From the NCBI RefSeq assembly GCF_900496995.4, contig NC_044024.1, forward strand, positions 1,612,001 through 1,676,000: a DNA stretch of 64,000 nt. The letters are read 5' to 3'. The translations under genes and the position numbers were made by a program. The DNA comes from Aquila chrysaetos chrysaetos. Its lineage: Eukaryota; Chordata; Aves; Accipitriformes; Accipitridae. Shown here one piece after another: positions 14,601 to 25,512 of this stretch; the stretch's first letter is position 1; each line of letters begins with the position of its first letter. The notes beneath the pieces were generated by a model. That model saw nothing but the letters and a program-made list of their open reading frames with translations, was not told the origin of the DNA and did not search any database.

Positions 14601-17600
14601 CTCTTCTCTGTCACTCAGCCTTCTTGCCTGTGACTTGATCTTTGCTCCAAAACTAATCGGTGTTGCCCCACACCTTCTCTATGCAGGGATCATTTGGTCA
14701 TTTCTACCCCAGCATTTCTCTGTTCCTTGCAAAATCAGTTAGTGCTCTGTCTTCCCCAAAGCTGTTTCTCCCATCACTCGGTGCTAAGCCCAGGTTAGCA
14801 CCCAGCCTACAGTAAAGCTGCAGGTAAGCCTGAGACCAGCTCAGAGGAAAGTCTTGCCATCAGAAGATCTCCTGACATGTTTGTATTCACAAGCTTGTCA
14901 ACATTTGGCTTTTTTTTTTTTTTTTTCCTCTTGGCGAAAACTGCTACTATTTCTAACATCATTTCAGATCCTCCGAGTCTAGTTGTGAACAAGTCTAGCA
15001 TGACTGCTAAAACGCCAGATGCCGTGGAGACCTGTTCCGGGTGAGTCTACGCTAGAAACTGTCCCTACATTGGCATTGAGGATGGTGGAGTTAGGAAGCC
15101 AAAGAGAGAACCTCTTTTATATAAACTGTAAGTTTTTCATAAAAGCCTTTCTAATTTGTACCAAAGAGACTCTAGCACACCCTTGGGACTGGTAAAAATA
15201 ATAATAGCTTAAGTGGTAGAAGACTGTGAATTTGAAACAGAAGGTTATGAGATTTAGAAGTATTACAAAAATGTCAACATTGTATATCAATAAATGTAAT
15301 TTAGATATACAAAGGAGATAGCAAAGATTTCAACAAAGAACTGTCAAGTCTTACCTCTTCAGATCTCTTTGAAATAAAGCAGATGTCTTCATCCAATTGA
15401 TCCAGAGAAACTGGCCTTCACATCCAAAAGTATGTTATTTCGAATCACAAATGAATTACTCCTTTCAAAAATTACATGGTTTGCTATTTTTCAATCACTT
15501 CTTTTATTCTGAGATGAAACACACATGTTTATATTGGCTGGTTTAGCCTAGAAATGCAGCGTTCCCCAAAGCTAGCAATCCAGAGCTCGTGGAGCCACGA
15601 CTGCCGGACCTGTAATAAAAGAGATGAAGGCAAATGGCACTCATTAGAGCTGTATCTGTTCGGTGCTTGAAATATGCCTTTGTAATAAGCAATTTAATTT
15701 TTACTATTTAATTTTTACTATTCCATACCATAACAAATGGCTACTGCCCCTCTCCAAATCCTCTAACCAATGCTCAAATGGCAAGTTTTATCAAGCCTTG
15801 ATCTGACGTGGGCTCCACGGAGGAAATTGCTGGTTTAAGGCTGTGTTACTATAGGATATTATGTCTGAGCCTTGTGATCTTTCTCCTCGCTTAAATCTGC
15901 AACGGCTGGGATGCATCTAAGAACAAACACTTGGGTTTTCCTTCCCCTGGTTATTGCTGTCATATAATATTAACAGTCTCGAGGTTGCAAATCCCTGAAA
16001 TCCCAGGTCACCTGGAAACTAAGCCCCTCGTGTGGAGGTCCCGTAGCTGGAGCAGGGCCTTGGGTGTGCTGTTTCCAAAAACTTAAGAAGTGAACAGAAA
16101 AGGACGGTTCCATATGTCCTCCTTATGACCGCTCCTGCTTTGATATAAATTCCTCACATTTACCCTTTTCAAAGGCTTCAGTTCTTTACCTGGACTCGCC
16201 CTACCTTACCCGAGATGCTTAAAAGTTCAGGTTAAGCCCAAAACTATGTGGGAAGACTCTGGTCCCTGGCTCCCGACAGCTACTGACCTCCCTTCCCCAC
16301 TGGCACCTTTGCAGGCAGAGCTTTGGGCGGCGGAGAGAAACACTTGCCCTTCAGGAACGCTGGAGCCGGGGGGGTGCGAGGGGGCTTCGCTCCTCCGTCT
16401 CCCACCCTGCACCTTTATTTGCTGGGTGGGCTCGGAGGGCAGACCGAGGCTGCACGATGGCTGGGGGCGAGGGCTCAGCTGGGACCCTCCGCATCTGGCA
16501 CCGCGTTTTGCGCTGGCCGTCGAAACGCTGCCGGGAGGTCGCGTATTCGCGTGGACGCCTGCGTGCATCAGGCACAAGGACACGCTGGTCGTCACCGGGC
16601 TACCAAAACCTGCTGCGATCTGGCTGATTTTTCATTCTTTCTTCATTTTTCTTCATTAATGTTTCTTTTTTTTTTTTTCTTTTCTTTTTTTTTTTTTTTT
16701 TTTCTGCTTAGCCCAGAAGAGCTGCTTATGGCAGCCTAAATCGTCTGTGACCAGGGAGACGTGGCATGTTACTGTACCACAACTAAAGCCGCCTGAGGAA
16801 GGAGGGCAGTGCTGAGCCCTCCTCGAGACCCTGGCCTTTTTAATGCTAATAATGACGCACCCTTATTCTATATACATAGTGCATCAGAGGTGTGGAAGCT
16901 GCAGGCCAGATATGCCCGAGGAAGGGCAGGATGAGTGCTCCTTGCAGGGACCTGGGGTTCTGGAGGGCCAACGGGCTCGTGTGACAATCCCACCGGGTGA
17001 CAAAGGAGAGACCCCCACGGCCCACAACGCTCCCCTCCAGACAAGTGATGGCACTTCACGTGCTGACCGCGTGCGAGCCATCGGTCCTGCCGGTCCCTGC
17101 TCTGTGAGAAGGGATCAGCGAGGGGGACATGGGACGTCGGGTCAGTCCCACCCCAGAGCAAAGCTCGGTAAGAGCCATGCCACAACTGCTGTCCTGGTGG
17201 ACATCTAGGAATACCATGAGGAACGGCGCAGGAGAAGTCTGCGGCTTCCCTTTGAGGTGCAGAAAGCACGTAGGTTTAGTCCGGTGAGTACCAAACATTG
17301 GGGTATGCCGAGCTATAGGACGGGGCTGTCAGGCCAGGACAATGCCGTACGGCTGGGCTGGGAAGAGCTTTGCACAGACTGGGTCGTATCAGTGGAAAGA
17401 GACGTGAGCACGGGGTAGTGCTCGAGCTCACGTGCTTCACAGAAGTTGAGCTTGTATCATTTAGACTTAACTCTGCTGACACTGTACCGTATTTTGTGCA
17501 TAGGCTTACCCCTGCAGAGCAGGTTGTAACCGTGGTTTCGTGACTGTCGTCTCTCCTCCAGCCACAGGGAGATCTGACAGGACGTGTCCTGGAACCCCCC

Positions 17601-20600
17601 CGCCCTAGGTTTGTGGCGTGTGTGTGCATTTCAGCCTCTTTGGCTTCTGCTTCTCTTGCTTTAGAGATTTAAATTCTGTGGATAATAATTTAATCAGGAT
17701 TGCTTCTCCAAAGAGGTAATTTGTGCCGTGCATTAACGGAGACCAATATAAAGTGACCGAAATCATTTGCAGATGGAGCGGGGCCACAGCTTGAGCCCCG
17801 GTACGGGCAAAGCGTGCTGCAAGACCCATCTGCTTCTGCTTTGAGGGCGGTCACCGTGTTTGGTTTAGGTGGGAAGGGACGTGCTTCGGAGGTCTCCCAC
17901 CCGGATAGAGGGAGCGCGGCTCTGCGGGACGGTTTTCTTCCCCCCCTCAGCCCCGAGGAGCACCAAATCCAGATCCGGGCTCCCTGGCAGACAGGTCGGG
18001 CAAATGCCTGCGCCAGAAATGCTGGAACCTGGGGAAAGCCCTGCCGTCCCCTGGCAAGGGGCAGAGGAGAGGAGCACCCTCCTCTCGGTCCTCGGGTCCA
18101 GCTAAGCGTTAGCTGCATGGTGCAGCTCCCTTCTCCTCCTCCGTGTTTTCGCACGGGCTGTTGGTGAGCGAGCGTTACTGATACAAGCAAGGGGCAAAGC
18201 AGGCTGTGGGCTTTCTGAAAGGGTGTCTTTCATATAAGACATATATTCCTTGAGGCAAAGACCATATCCTCTTTCATTGGCAGCAGCGAGTCCTGAAACC
18301 GGCACTCCGGGACAATAACTTGGAAGATTCCCCCGCTGCCCGCTCGCCCGAGTGACCTGGGATGTGGGGAGCCGAAGGGTCGGGGGTGACGAGGCAGCGA
18401 GTACCGGGGAGGTTGTATAACGTGGTGTGGAATATCATTGTTCCAGCCAGGATGAGTAAGAGCACAGCTGACGCTGGTCACCGACTGCACTTCCATGTGT
18501 CTGAGGGAGGGGGAGGCTGAGAGACGGTTGCACAGTTGAAAATAAAGACAATAAGTCTATAAAAGTTTAAGAACTGAATAGATTCCTAACATTTGTTTTT
18601 CATTATCACCAAATAACATATAAATAAACATACAACAGAACCAAGAGCAACATCCTAGTTACCCTTTCTAGAAGAAGCTGTGTTTAGGCTTAACTTCGCC
18701 TTCTTTGGCCAAACCTCCTCCTTGTATACTCTGTAATGAAATGAAATAGCAAAGCTGGCTAAGCAATTAGGCCTCCATCTTCCTGTAAAACAGAAAGCAA
18801 AGCAAGGACTTGTCTATACAGGAAAGCTAGATGTCAACGTGCTGCTAGTTCTTAGAAGTCAGTAGTACAGGGGGAAGAACGTGTGAAAATAGGCACAGTA
18901 AGAGCCCATAGACTTTTTTTTTCCCCTCTCTGTAAAAAGGACACAAGCATACATAATTTTTTTTTGCTATTATTATTGCTTGTTGATAATTATTAGTGCA
19001 TCTCAGAAAATACGTCTGTCAATACACAGTGGTAGGTTTTGCTTTTCCTTTTTTCATGTTTACTGACGTAAAATGGACTCTGGAGTGATGCTGTGTGCAC
19101 TGCACTCTGTAAACACTGCCTAGTGCTTATGAGAAAAAAGAGAATTCAGGCTTAAAATGCAGTGGCTGTTTAGCTGACACCGGGATATCGAGGATTTTCT
19201 AATCATCCTCTCTGTCTTGCATATCTCTTTGAAGCCTGTTACACTGACTGCCAGTCAAGTGGGGGGAATGGGATGATCCTGGTGCAGGAGAGTTTGAGGA
19301 GAGGGATGAGAAGCTCGGTAGGTGTCATTTTAAATGACAGTTATAAGAATTCATGGAGTGAGATGGGAGGGACAGATGAATGATCAGAGAAAGATAGTGA
19401 TGGCCTGAGAGAGGGAAAATCTCAGAAGGGTTGTAGACGGAGCCAGGGAAGAGGCATCCCATGAATGCAATTGCTTAGTACATGTTGCTCTCATAATGTG
19501 AACATATTATTCAATCCATGTCCCTATGGAAGCAGTCCTTTACTGCACAGGCAGAGCTCATAGTTACTGAAAAGACAGTCTTAAGTAAACCAGATTGTAT
19601 GAAACATCTCGTCTCTCACCGAGGAAAAATAATTGTAATTGCAGTGATGTAGGGAGGCTTTATAAAAGTCAGGATCCTTTGTCCTAAGGGCTTATAAATG
19701 TACCTGAGGACACACTGTCGGTATGCTATGACTTCAGCTTTCAGGAGACTTTATTGTACTAACGTTGTTGCTAACATCACGGAGAGAGTAAAAGAGATGG
19801 CTTTCCTGAAATTTAGCGGAGCTTTCCTCAAAGGAAAGTCATGAATTCCAAAGCTTTTAGGTCATACATGTTAAAATCTACTCTATTGCTGCTGCAAATA
19901 TTACAGCTGTTGCCAAAACGTAAATGGGAAATGGGCTATAATCTTCTTTACAACATCCTTCTAAGAGATTCCCTGATCTGTTAAATATGCATAGCAACTA
20001 GCACTTGGACCTGCCATAAAGTGCCCTGTGTTATGCTGAGAGAGTGTTACCCATGCCAAAAGAAAGGGAGATCTTCTAAACTGACAAGGCTGCTATCACA
20101 GGTCCTCCTCTCACCTTTGGTTAAATCCTGCTGGGATGGGAAGGCTCCGCTGTGCTGTGATGCTGGAAAAATCAGCAAGTTTAGGAAGCAAGAGAAAAAG
20201 TCCCGTGGCATTAGAGATCTTGCCTCTGTGTGTTCTTCTCCTCTTTGGCCTCTGCCCACCCTCCAGAGGACTCTGTCGGACTACATGGGCTGGAGGGAAC
20301 AATGCCTTTATTTTTGGAAAGTTTCCTTTTTTCCTAGATTTCTCTCCATTGTTCACAGGGGAAAAAAAGCAGGGGCAGCTGGACCCAATAAACTCTAGCA
20401 GATATAAAGAGGCAAAATTTGGGTGGGGGGACCTCTTCCTTGTGAAAGAAGTAATATTATTTTCTGATTAAAAAGAACTGTTCTTTATTTTCCTATTGTG
20501 GCCCCTGCCTTTGATCAGCCCATCCAAAGCATTACAAAGCTGTGTCATTTCTGCAGCCGTTAGCTTTTCTGTCCTCTGGCTCCGGCCTGTCCTGGACCAG

Positions 20601-21609
20601 GACTCCTTGGAGCGATGAGGCTGGGCTACAGAAGAAAACTGAAACCTTTGAGGTTCTTCATCCGTATACTGAAGTTTATCAGGGATGGCACAGTAAAAAG
20701 GGACAAAACTTGGAAAACAAAGGGCACTGGTTGCATTCAGCTGAGAAAGAGGACCCGTGGTTCAGAAAGAAAACGTCTGTGGCAGGGGAGGGCTCCCCAC
20801 CACGCGCTCTCACCAAAGCCTGAAGCTGGCAGCGATGCTTTAGAGCAAGAGGAATTAAAATAAAATACTGGAGAAACAGTGCAATGCCTCCGTTTGTGGG
20901 GCTTGACCAGTGCCACGCGGTCAATGCACGAGGACCTCTCTCAGGTCTGGGATGACACGTATTAATTATATCATCAGCTGGGATTTCTTTTTAATTGGTG
21001 GGACGCTGCACGGTGATCTGCTCTAGGAGGCAGAAGTACCTCAATTTGAGGATTTGGCAAATGCCCCAAATGAGATCCGAGCAGAAACGGTGAACTCGTT
21101 TCTTACGAACAGTTAATATTAATACCTGCTTGACCCAGCTACGCAGCTTGGACTTAAGACATTTGCAATACGGACCTGTCTTTAAGACCCTATGAACATA
21201 CATGGCACAAAGTATTTCAGGGAATGCTGGGCTACTTGACCTCTAAAATACATCTTAAAAGTAACATAAATTACTCTTGAAAATGGAACTAGGCTATGGC
21301 AAGTCTGAGTAGGTCAATGTATGATAGTTTTTAAATAATTTGGATCTTGATCTTGAAAAACAGTAACAACCCTAAGCATTCAAATAATTATAAACTGTCC
21401 GAAAATAATCACAGAGTTTTGTACAGAGAGTTCATTTGCTTTTATTTGCTTTTTGCTCTGGAGTTGTTAGGGTTGGCAGTGGTTAATGCTTCCAATTTTT
21501 TCTTCACAAATATTAGGGAAACATTTCTTTCTTAAATGAAAACAGAGACTCTCATATAATTTCATGAGGATTACACAGAACTTAAAGCAAAAAAAACCCT
21601 ATTGCAGAA
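8633..21609. other. Intergenic region between NALF2 and EDA
   Basis: About 13 kb in which I see no exon, RNA gene or well-preserved mobile element on either strand. Short open frames here have no recognisable motif. The stretch from 12,200 to 15,900 and from 18,500 to 21,550 is AT-rich. The part from 16,240 to 18,500 is more GC-rich. T-runs occur near 12,828, 14,911 and 16,663-16,703. The AT-rich parts could hold conserved regulatory elements of either gene, but this cannot be shown from one sequence. Confidence 0.6.
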
Positions 21610-21900
21610 AAATAAGGCTCTAGGAAGGACTACAAAGAGGTCATCTAGTTCATCCTCCTCCCCAAAGGCAGGATAAACAGCAACTATAGTATTCTTTATA
21701 GCTGTAATCTATGAAATACTGAGCGATGAAGACCCCACAAATTCCCAGGCAATCTGTTGCAGGACTTGGAATGCTTTCTCCTGGAAAGGACAGCCTCGTG
21801 TAAAACTCGCCCTACCCAGGGGATGACGGAGCACGGGAACACAGACCTGCAAGGGACCACCCGACTCTCCGAGTCCAGCCCTGAGCGCCCTGCAGCAGAA

Positions 21901-22015
21901 GGTGGGCTCGCAGGTCCCGTCCCTGGGCATCAGCAGAAGGTGGGCTCGCAGGTCCCGTCCCTGGGCATCAGCAGAAGGTGGGCTCGCAGGTCCCATCCCT
22001 GGGCATCACCAGGCA
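21901..22015 (+). repeat. 38-bp tandem repeat, three copies
   Basis: Three consecutive copies of a 38-bp GC-rich unit beginning GGTGGGCTCGCAGGTCCC and ending in CATCAGCAGAA. The first two copies are identical or nearly so. The third has one internal change and diverges at its last bases. It lies inside the decayed CR1 and is not part of a known CR1 consensus as far as I recall. It probably arose by local duplication. Confidence 0.9.
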
Positions 22016-22333
22016 CGCGAGACCTCCCCGCAGCACGTCCAGCACGGGGCCAAGAGCCACAGCTCTAACGTCCCGGGGGAGCTTCGCCGGCATCGGTCAC
22101 CCACAACTCCTGAGCCCAAGGGATTTCCTAGGTGATAGTCCTCGGTGTGGCTACCCTTCCTATAGATCTGATGGTCATTATAATGTTCCCCCTCAGTGCT
22201 TGCTTCCCCAGCACTGATGATGTGCTCTGCATTATCTGATCCTCTAAAACCAGCTGGAAGTGCTCCTCAGCAGTGCCACCTAGCCACTCCTGCCTCACCC
22301 TCTGCTTCTTCCTTCCATTAAGACCTTTGCACT

Positions 22334-22523
22334 ATTTTTTCTTTTTTCCTTTTTTTTTTTCTTTTAGTCTTTCAAATCGTATCCTATTATCTTCAGGCCA
22401 CCTCTCCAATTTGTTAAGATAATTTCTAATGCTGTATTCGAACTTCCTTGCAGCCTGTGGCACATAGGCATTGTACAGAATCTTACTAATCTCGTTCTCT
22501 ATTTCATTATCCAGTAAAAACAC
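22334..22523 (-). pseudogene. CR1 reverse-transcriptase remnant
   Basis: The minus strand reads DNEIENEISKIL and then, after a short gap, YLNKLERWPEDNRIRFERLK. CR1-type reverse transcriptases have NDLDNGIES before the catalytic FADD box, and then NDLDKLERWAExNRMxFNxxKCK. The second half is well preserved. The FADD box itself has been replaced by NAYV, so the catalytic aspartates are gone. A poly-pyrimidine tract at 22,330-22,365 disrupts the segment that would hold the conserved lysine-cysteine motif. Confidence 0.75.
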
Positions 22524-23739
22524 TGATTGGTAGTAGAACCAGCAAAGACTTCTGCAGAGCTCCTTTTGAAACGTTGCTTCCTTGACTGTAAACTGTCGAT
22601 AAACTGCTCCCTGCTGTGCAAATGCTCATTTAAGGGGTGTCCCCTGCTCGGCCAGGGGTTTCTGCCTTCCTCCTGCATCGGCTCTTGCAAGCCCCAGGGG
22701 CTGGTGAGCCTTACAGTGACCCAGGCGAGGGAACCGGTCAGCAGCAGGAATGTCAAAGCATCCTGGAAATGAAGATAAAGCAGTTGCCAGCTTTGCTCTA
22801 CCTGGTCACCAGGGAGGTCAGATTGGCCTGACAAGGTCCCCCTCAACACCCGCCCCCCCGTTAGCTGCCCTCCTTTCCCTCTCACCATCCAGGTGCTAAC
22901 AAACACCTTGATTATTTGCAATGTTTGGGGGATATTTAGCCAAGCCGTGTGGCCTCTATAGTAATTTCCCAATATTTTATTCATCCGCACCCTGTCTTTT
23001 AAGCTCCCCCTGACCTCACAAATTCCCAGTGATAACCCCTAATGAGTTGGCTAAACCTTCATCTTCGTTAGGCCCAGCTATTTGCAAAAATCCTCAAGGT
23101 TCCCTCCCTGCTCCACCTCCCCTTCCCTCGTCTTACCTGTTGCCGGTGTTAGCAGTTGCCTGACTGAAACTTGAATGCTTTTTTTTCAATATAATTTCTC
23201 ACTAAAATAGTCCCAACCCTTCTGTTCGCTTCCATTTCAGCAGTACGTGTTCCTCCTTGCTGAGAAGAACCACCTGGTTTTTCTCTCCTTGTTTACTGAC
23301 ATACTTGTTGATGTTTCCTTATCTCCCACGCCACTCGCTGTCTGTCCTCGCACTCCCCCGCGATCGGAGCCTTCCTCCTTCCAGCTCTGTCCCCACGTGT
23401 TTGCGCTATTCTTCTACACTCGGTATTAGGGATTGGTCTGATTTATACTTTCTGTGCGTGTTCCTTATTGTGTTGGAGATGACCAAGCTGATCTCATGCT
23501 ATTCTTTCTATCTCGCTTCTGCATCGGGATGGTCTGCAGATGTGCCATTACTCTAATTCCAATAAGGAACTGGCAACTCCCTGGACGTCTTCCCCCACCC
23601 CTTGTCTTCTGAGGGACAGATACCCAAACTCATGGTTTATTCAAGCCTGCTTTCTTGAAGTTCACAGCCTTCCCTCTCAAAACCCACACTTCCTCCCAGT
23701 TAACTTTTGCCCAAGCTGCTTTCCACCTTCGCTGCATTT

Positions 23740-23892
23740 CTAGCAGTCACAATCAACCTCCAAAAAGCTGGAGAAGGCGTTGATAGTTGCCCCCAAAACA
23801 TTCAAAAACCTGCTGGGCTCCCAGCGCTCAGCTGCATTCGCCTTCCAAGCGGTGCCTACAGAATTAAAGTCTGCCTGCTGAGCCCTGAGCTT
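23740..23892 (-). pseudogene. CR1 endonuclease-domain remnant
   Basis: The minus strand reads ADFNSVGTAWKANAAERW, then SRFLNVLGATINAF. Active CR1-type endonucleases carry a GDFN motif followed by a WxxNTAGHxxSRxFLE-like segment. The pattern DFN, W-x-x-N, S-R-F-L is retained here with the spacing of the family. The leading glycine of GDFN is changed to alanine, and a stop follows soon after, so this is a fossil. Confidence 0.68.
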
Positions 23893-24475
23893 TGGATCTC
23901 TTTGGTATCTGCTCTCAGAAACCCTCCTCCGATTTCTCACCGCAGAGGATCCTCCGCACGTGCAACCGCCCGGCGATGAAACCCCCTTGGAGAGACTCTT
24001 TGCCTAACGTGACCCCGCTCTCGGGTGTTTTCCGTCCCGAGGGGGCTGCAGCAAACTCCCCTTCGGACCAGATGAGCTCTCGGTTTCCACCCTTGTCCAG
24101 CTCGCTCCCAACGTGAGCGACGCATGCCCCGGCGCTGAGCAACCACCCGCCCTCTTATTTTCAGCATCGGCCTGTAACTCTCCGCTCTGTTTGTAAAGAA
24201 AAGAACGAAGACGACGCTGGAAGACGTGGGCGCGTGCCGCAGGCTGGCAGCGGGTGCCCGTGGGTGGGAGCCCCGGCGTGCGGGCGTGCGATACCCCTCG
24301 GCGGACCCTGCTCCCGCGCTCGCGTGTGTGTGTGCGCGTCCCGTCCCATCCCCTCTGCGAGCTCCCACCACCCGCAACACCTTGTGCCCAAAAAAACCGC
24401 ATCATCCCCCGCCAGCGGCCACAAAATAAAGGCTGCCGGGAGGAGCGGCGGCGGACGTGACATCTTTCTACCGAC

Positions 24476-24563
24476 GTCCATCCGTCCATCCTTGAATCCA
24501 TCCATCCATCCGTCCATCCATCCTTGAATCCATCCATCCATCCTTGAATCCATCCATCCATCC
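24476..24563 (+). repeat. CATC-type tetranucleotide repeat upstream of EDA
   Basis: About 88 bases of ATCC/CATC tetramers, interrupted at regular places by CTTGAATC and CGTC variants. The CCTTGAAT variant recurs three times, so the tract has a second, larger period. It lies about 240-325 bases upstream of the EDA start codon and close to the likely core promoter. Such tracts are commonly length-polymorphic. Confidence 0.95.
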
Positions 24564-24602
24564 GCCCTGCCCCGCTCCCTCCCGCCGGCCGCGCACCGGA
24601 GC

Positions 24603-24708
24603 GGGGCGGGGCGTGGCGGGGCGTGGCTCCGGCGGCCTCTCGTCCCCGCCCTCCCTCCCGGCCCCGCCCCGCTCGGAGCCCCGCCCCCGTGGCGGGGCGC
24701 TGGGGCGG
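24603..24708. promoter_or_regulatory. Cluster of GC boxes (Sp/KLF sites) in the EDA promoter
   Basis: GC-box cores are visible at 24,603-24,611 (GGGGCGGGG), 24,662-24,670 and 24,679-24,687 (both CCCCGCCCC) and 24,702-24,708 (GGGGCGG). GGCGTGGC motifs lie between the first two. They occupy roughly 95-200 bases upstream of the EDA ATG. Sp1-family factors bind such boxes in many CpG-island promoters. Binding here is inferred. Confidence 0.7.
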
Positions 24709-24754
24709 CCCCGGCCGCGCAGCCCCGCGGCGGCACGGCGCGCCCCGGCCGAGC

Positions 24755-24766
24755 ATGGAGCAGTAG
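24755..24766 (+). CDS. Minimal upstream ORF (Met-Glu-Gln-stop) before EDA
   Basis: ATG GAG CAG TAG starts at 24,755. The ATG has A at -3 and G at +4, an optimal initiation context. The stop ends 35 bases before the EDA start codon at 24,802. If the transcript begins upstream of 24,755, ribosomes would meet this three-codon frame first and would have to reinitiate or scan past it to make EDA. Its presence in the mRNA is not proven, because the transcription start is unknown. Confidence 0.5.
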   Translation: MEQ

Positions 24767-24801
24767 CGGCTCGGCGCCTCGCCGCTCCGTTACCGCCGGC
24801 C

Positions 24802-25104
24802 ATGGGGACGGAGCGCAGGGGGGAGGCGGCGGCCGAGCCCCGCGGCGGCTGCGCCTGCGGCGGCGGCGGCGGTGGCGGCGGCGGCGGCAGCTGGCGGCTT
24901 TTCCTCGGTTTCTTCGCGCTGTCGCTGGCGCTGCACGTCCTGACGCTGGGCTGTTACCTGGAGCTGCGCTCCGAGCTCCGCCGGGACCGCGGCCCGCAGC
25001 CCGCCGCTCCTCCGCGGCGGGACGGAACGGCGGCAGCGCCACCGGGCTCCCCGGCCGCCGGCCGGCCGCAGAGACCCGCCGAGGGAGCGGAGAGGCGCCA
25101 GCAG
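24802..25104 (+). CDS. EDA: EDA (ectodysplasin A), coding exon 1
   Basis: This exon encodes the first 101 residues of ectodysplasin A, a type II membrane protein of the TNF family that signals through EDAR and XEDAR in hair, feather, scale, tooth and gland development. The sequence shows a short cytoplasmic N-terminus starting [16 protein letters not shown], a run of ten glycines (residues 20-29), and a membrane anchor at about residues 32-53 ([13 protein letters not shown] and on to CYLEL). The juxtamembrane [10 protein letters not shown] follows, nearly identical to mammalian EDA. A Pro/Ala/Arg-rich stalk ends in ERRQQ. The donor GTGGGT follows codon 101 exactly in phase 0, as in human, where exon 1 ends after codon 132. 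The ATG has G at -3 and G at +4. The stalk part is about 20 residues shorter than human. The collagen repeat, furin site and TNF domain lie in exons beyond the window. Confidence 0.95.
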
Positions 25105-25132
25105 GTGGGTGCCGGGCCGGGGGGGTGGTGGT

Positions 25133-25151
25133 GGGGGGGGGGGGGGGGGGG
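25133..25151 (+). repeat. G19 homopolymer near the EDA exon 1 donor
   Basis: An uninterrupted run of 19 G residues starting 28 bases after the splice donor, preceded by more G-rich sequence from 25,111. It would be present in the nascent EDA RNA and could fold as a G-quadruplex. Its exact length is uncertain, because long G runs are often misread. Confidence 0.85.
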
Positions 25152-25470
25152 ACACCGCACTTGGAAAAAGGGGGGGAGGGGTGGAAAAAGCCCCAAAGCG
25201 GCGCCGGCGGGAGTTAAATTTGGGGAGAACTTGGTTTGCTTTGCCTTGGCTGGAAAGCGTGAAGGGGCAGCCGGTGCTCCGGGGGTCTCCGAGGGGCTGC
25301 CGAGGGCCGGCCGCGCTCCACCTGCTGCTGCCCGCCGTTGTCCTATCGCTCCGTCGTGACAGCCCCGCCGTATCGGCTCCGCTCCCGACAGCCCGGCCTT
25401 TGCCGGGGGGGAAGAGCGCGGTGTTTGTGGCCGGGACAGCCCCGGGCGCTCCTCAGCCATCGGCGGAGGT

Positions 25471-25512
25471 CTCCTCCTCCTCCTCCTCATCCTCCTCCTC
25501 CTCTTCCTCCCC
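25471..25512 (+). repeat. TCC trinucleotide repeat
   Basis: About 42 bases of CTC/TCC triplets with two interruptions (CAT and TTC), on the edge of the EDA CpG island. The tract is purely pyrimidine on this strand apart from one A. Such mirror-symmetric pyrimidine tracts can adopt triplex structures. Confidence 0.9.

Larger units (their letters stand above)
21612..23900 (-). mobile_element. Ancient, decayed CR1-type LINE in three recognisable pieces
   Basis: Three remnants lie in the order expected for one minus-strand non-LTR retrotransposon of the CR1/L3 clade. An endonuclease-like piece sits at 23,740-23,892, a reverse-transcriptase-like piece at 22,334-22,523, and a 3'-terminal piece at 21,612-21,800. 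The order and spacing (about 2.3 kb) fit one 5'-truncated element with later insertions and deletions. The GC-rich triple repeat at 21.90-22.01 kb lies inside it. Every coding part carries stops or has lost catalytic residues, so the element is dead. Sequence between the pieces is too diverged to assign base by base. Identification rests on remembered consensus patterns, not a database search. Confidence 0.7.

Noticed and set aside
16660..16703. T-rich tract considered as a retrocopy tail
   Set aside because: No gene-like body or target duplication on the expected side. It is simple sequence.
24544..24801. N-terminal extension of EDA in the same frame
   Set aside because: The frame is open upstream but has no ATG. 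It begins at a TTG inside the CATC repeat. The ATG at 24,802 has a strong context and gives the expected short cytoplasmic tail.
24161..25042. A 293-codon minus-strand frame over the EDA promoter and exon 1
   Set aside because: It is an antisense shadow of a GC-rich CpG island and of the CATC repeat. It has no recognisable domain.
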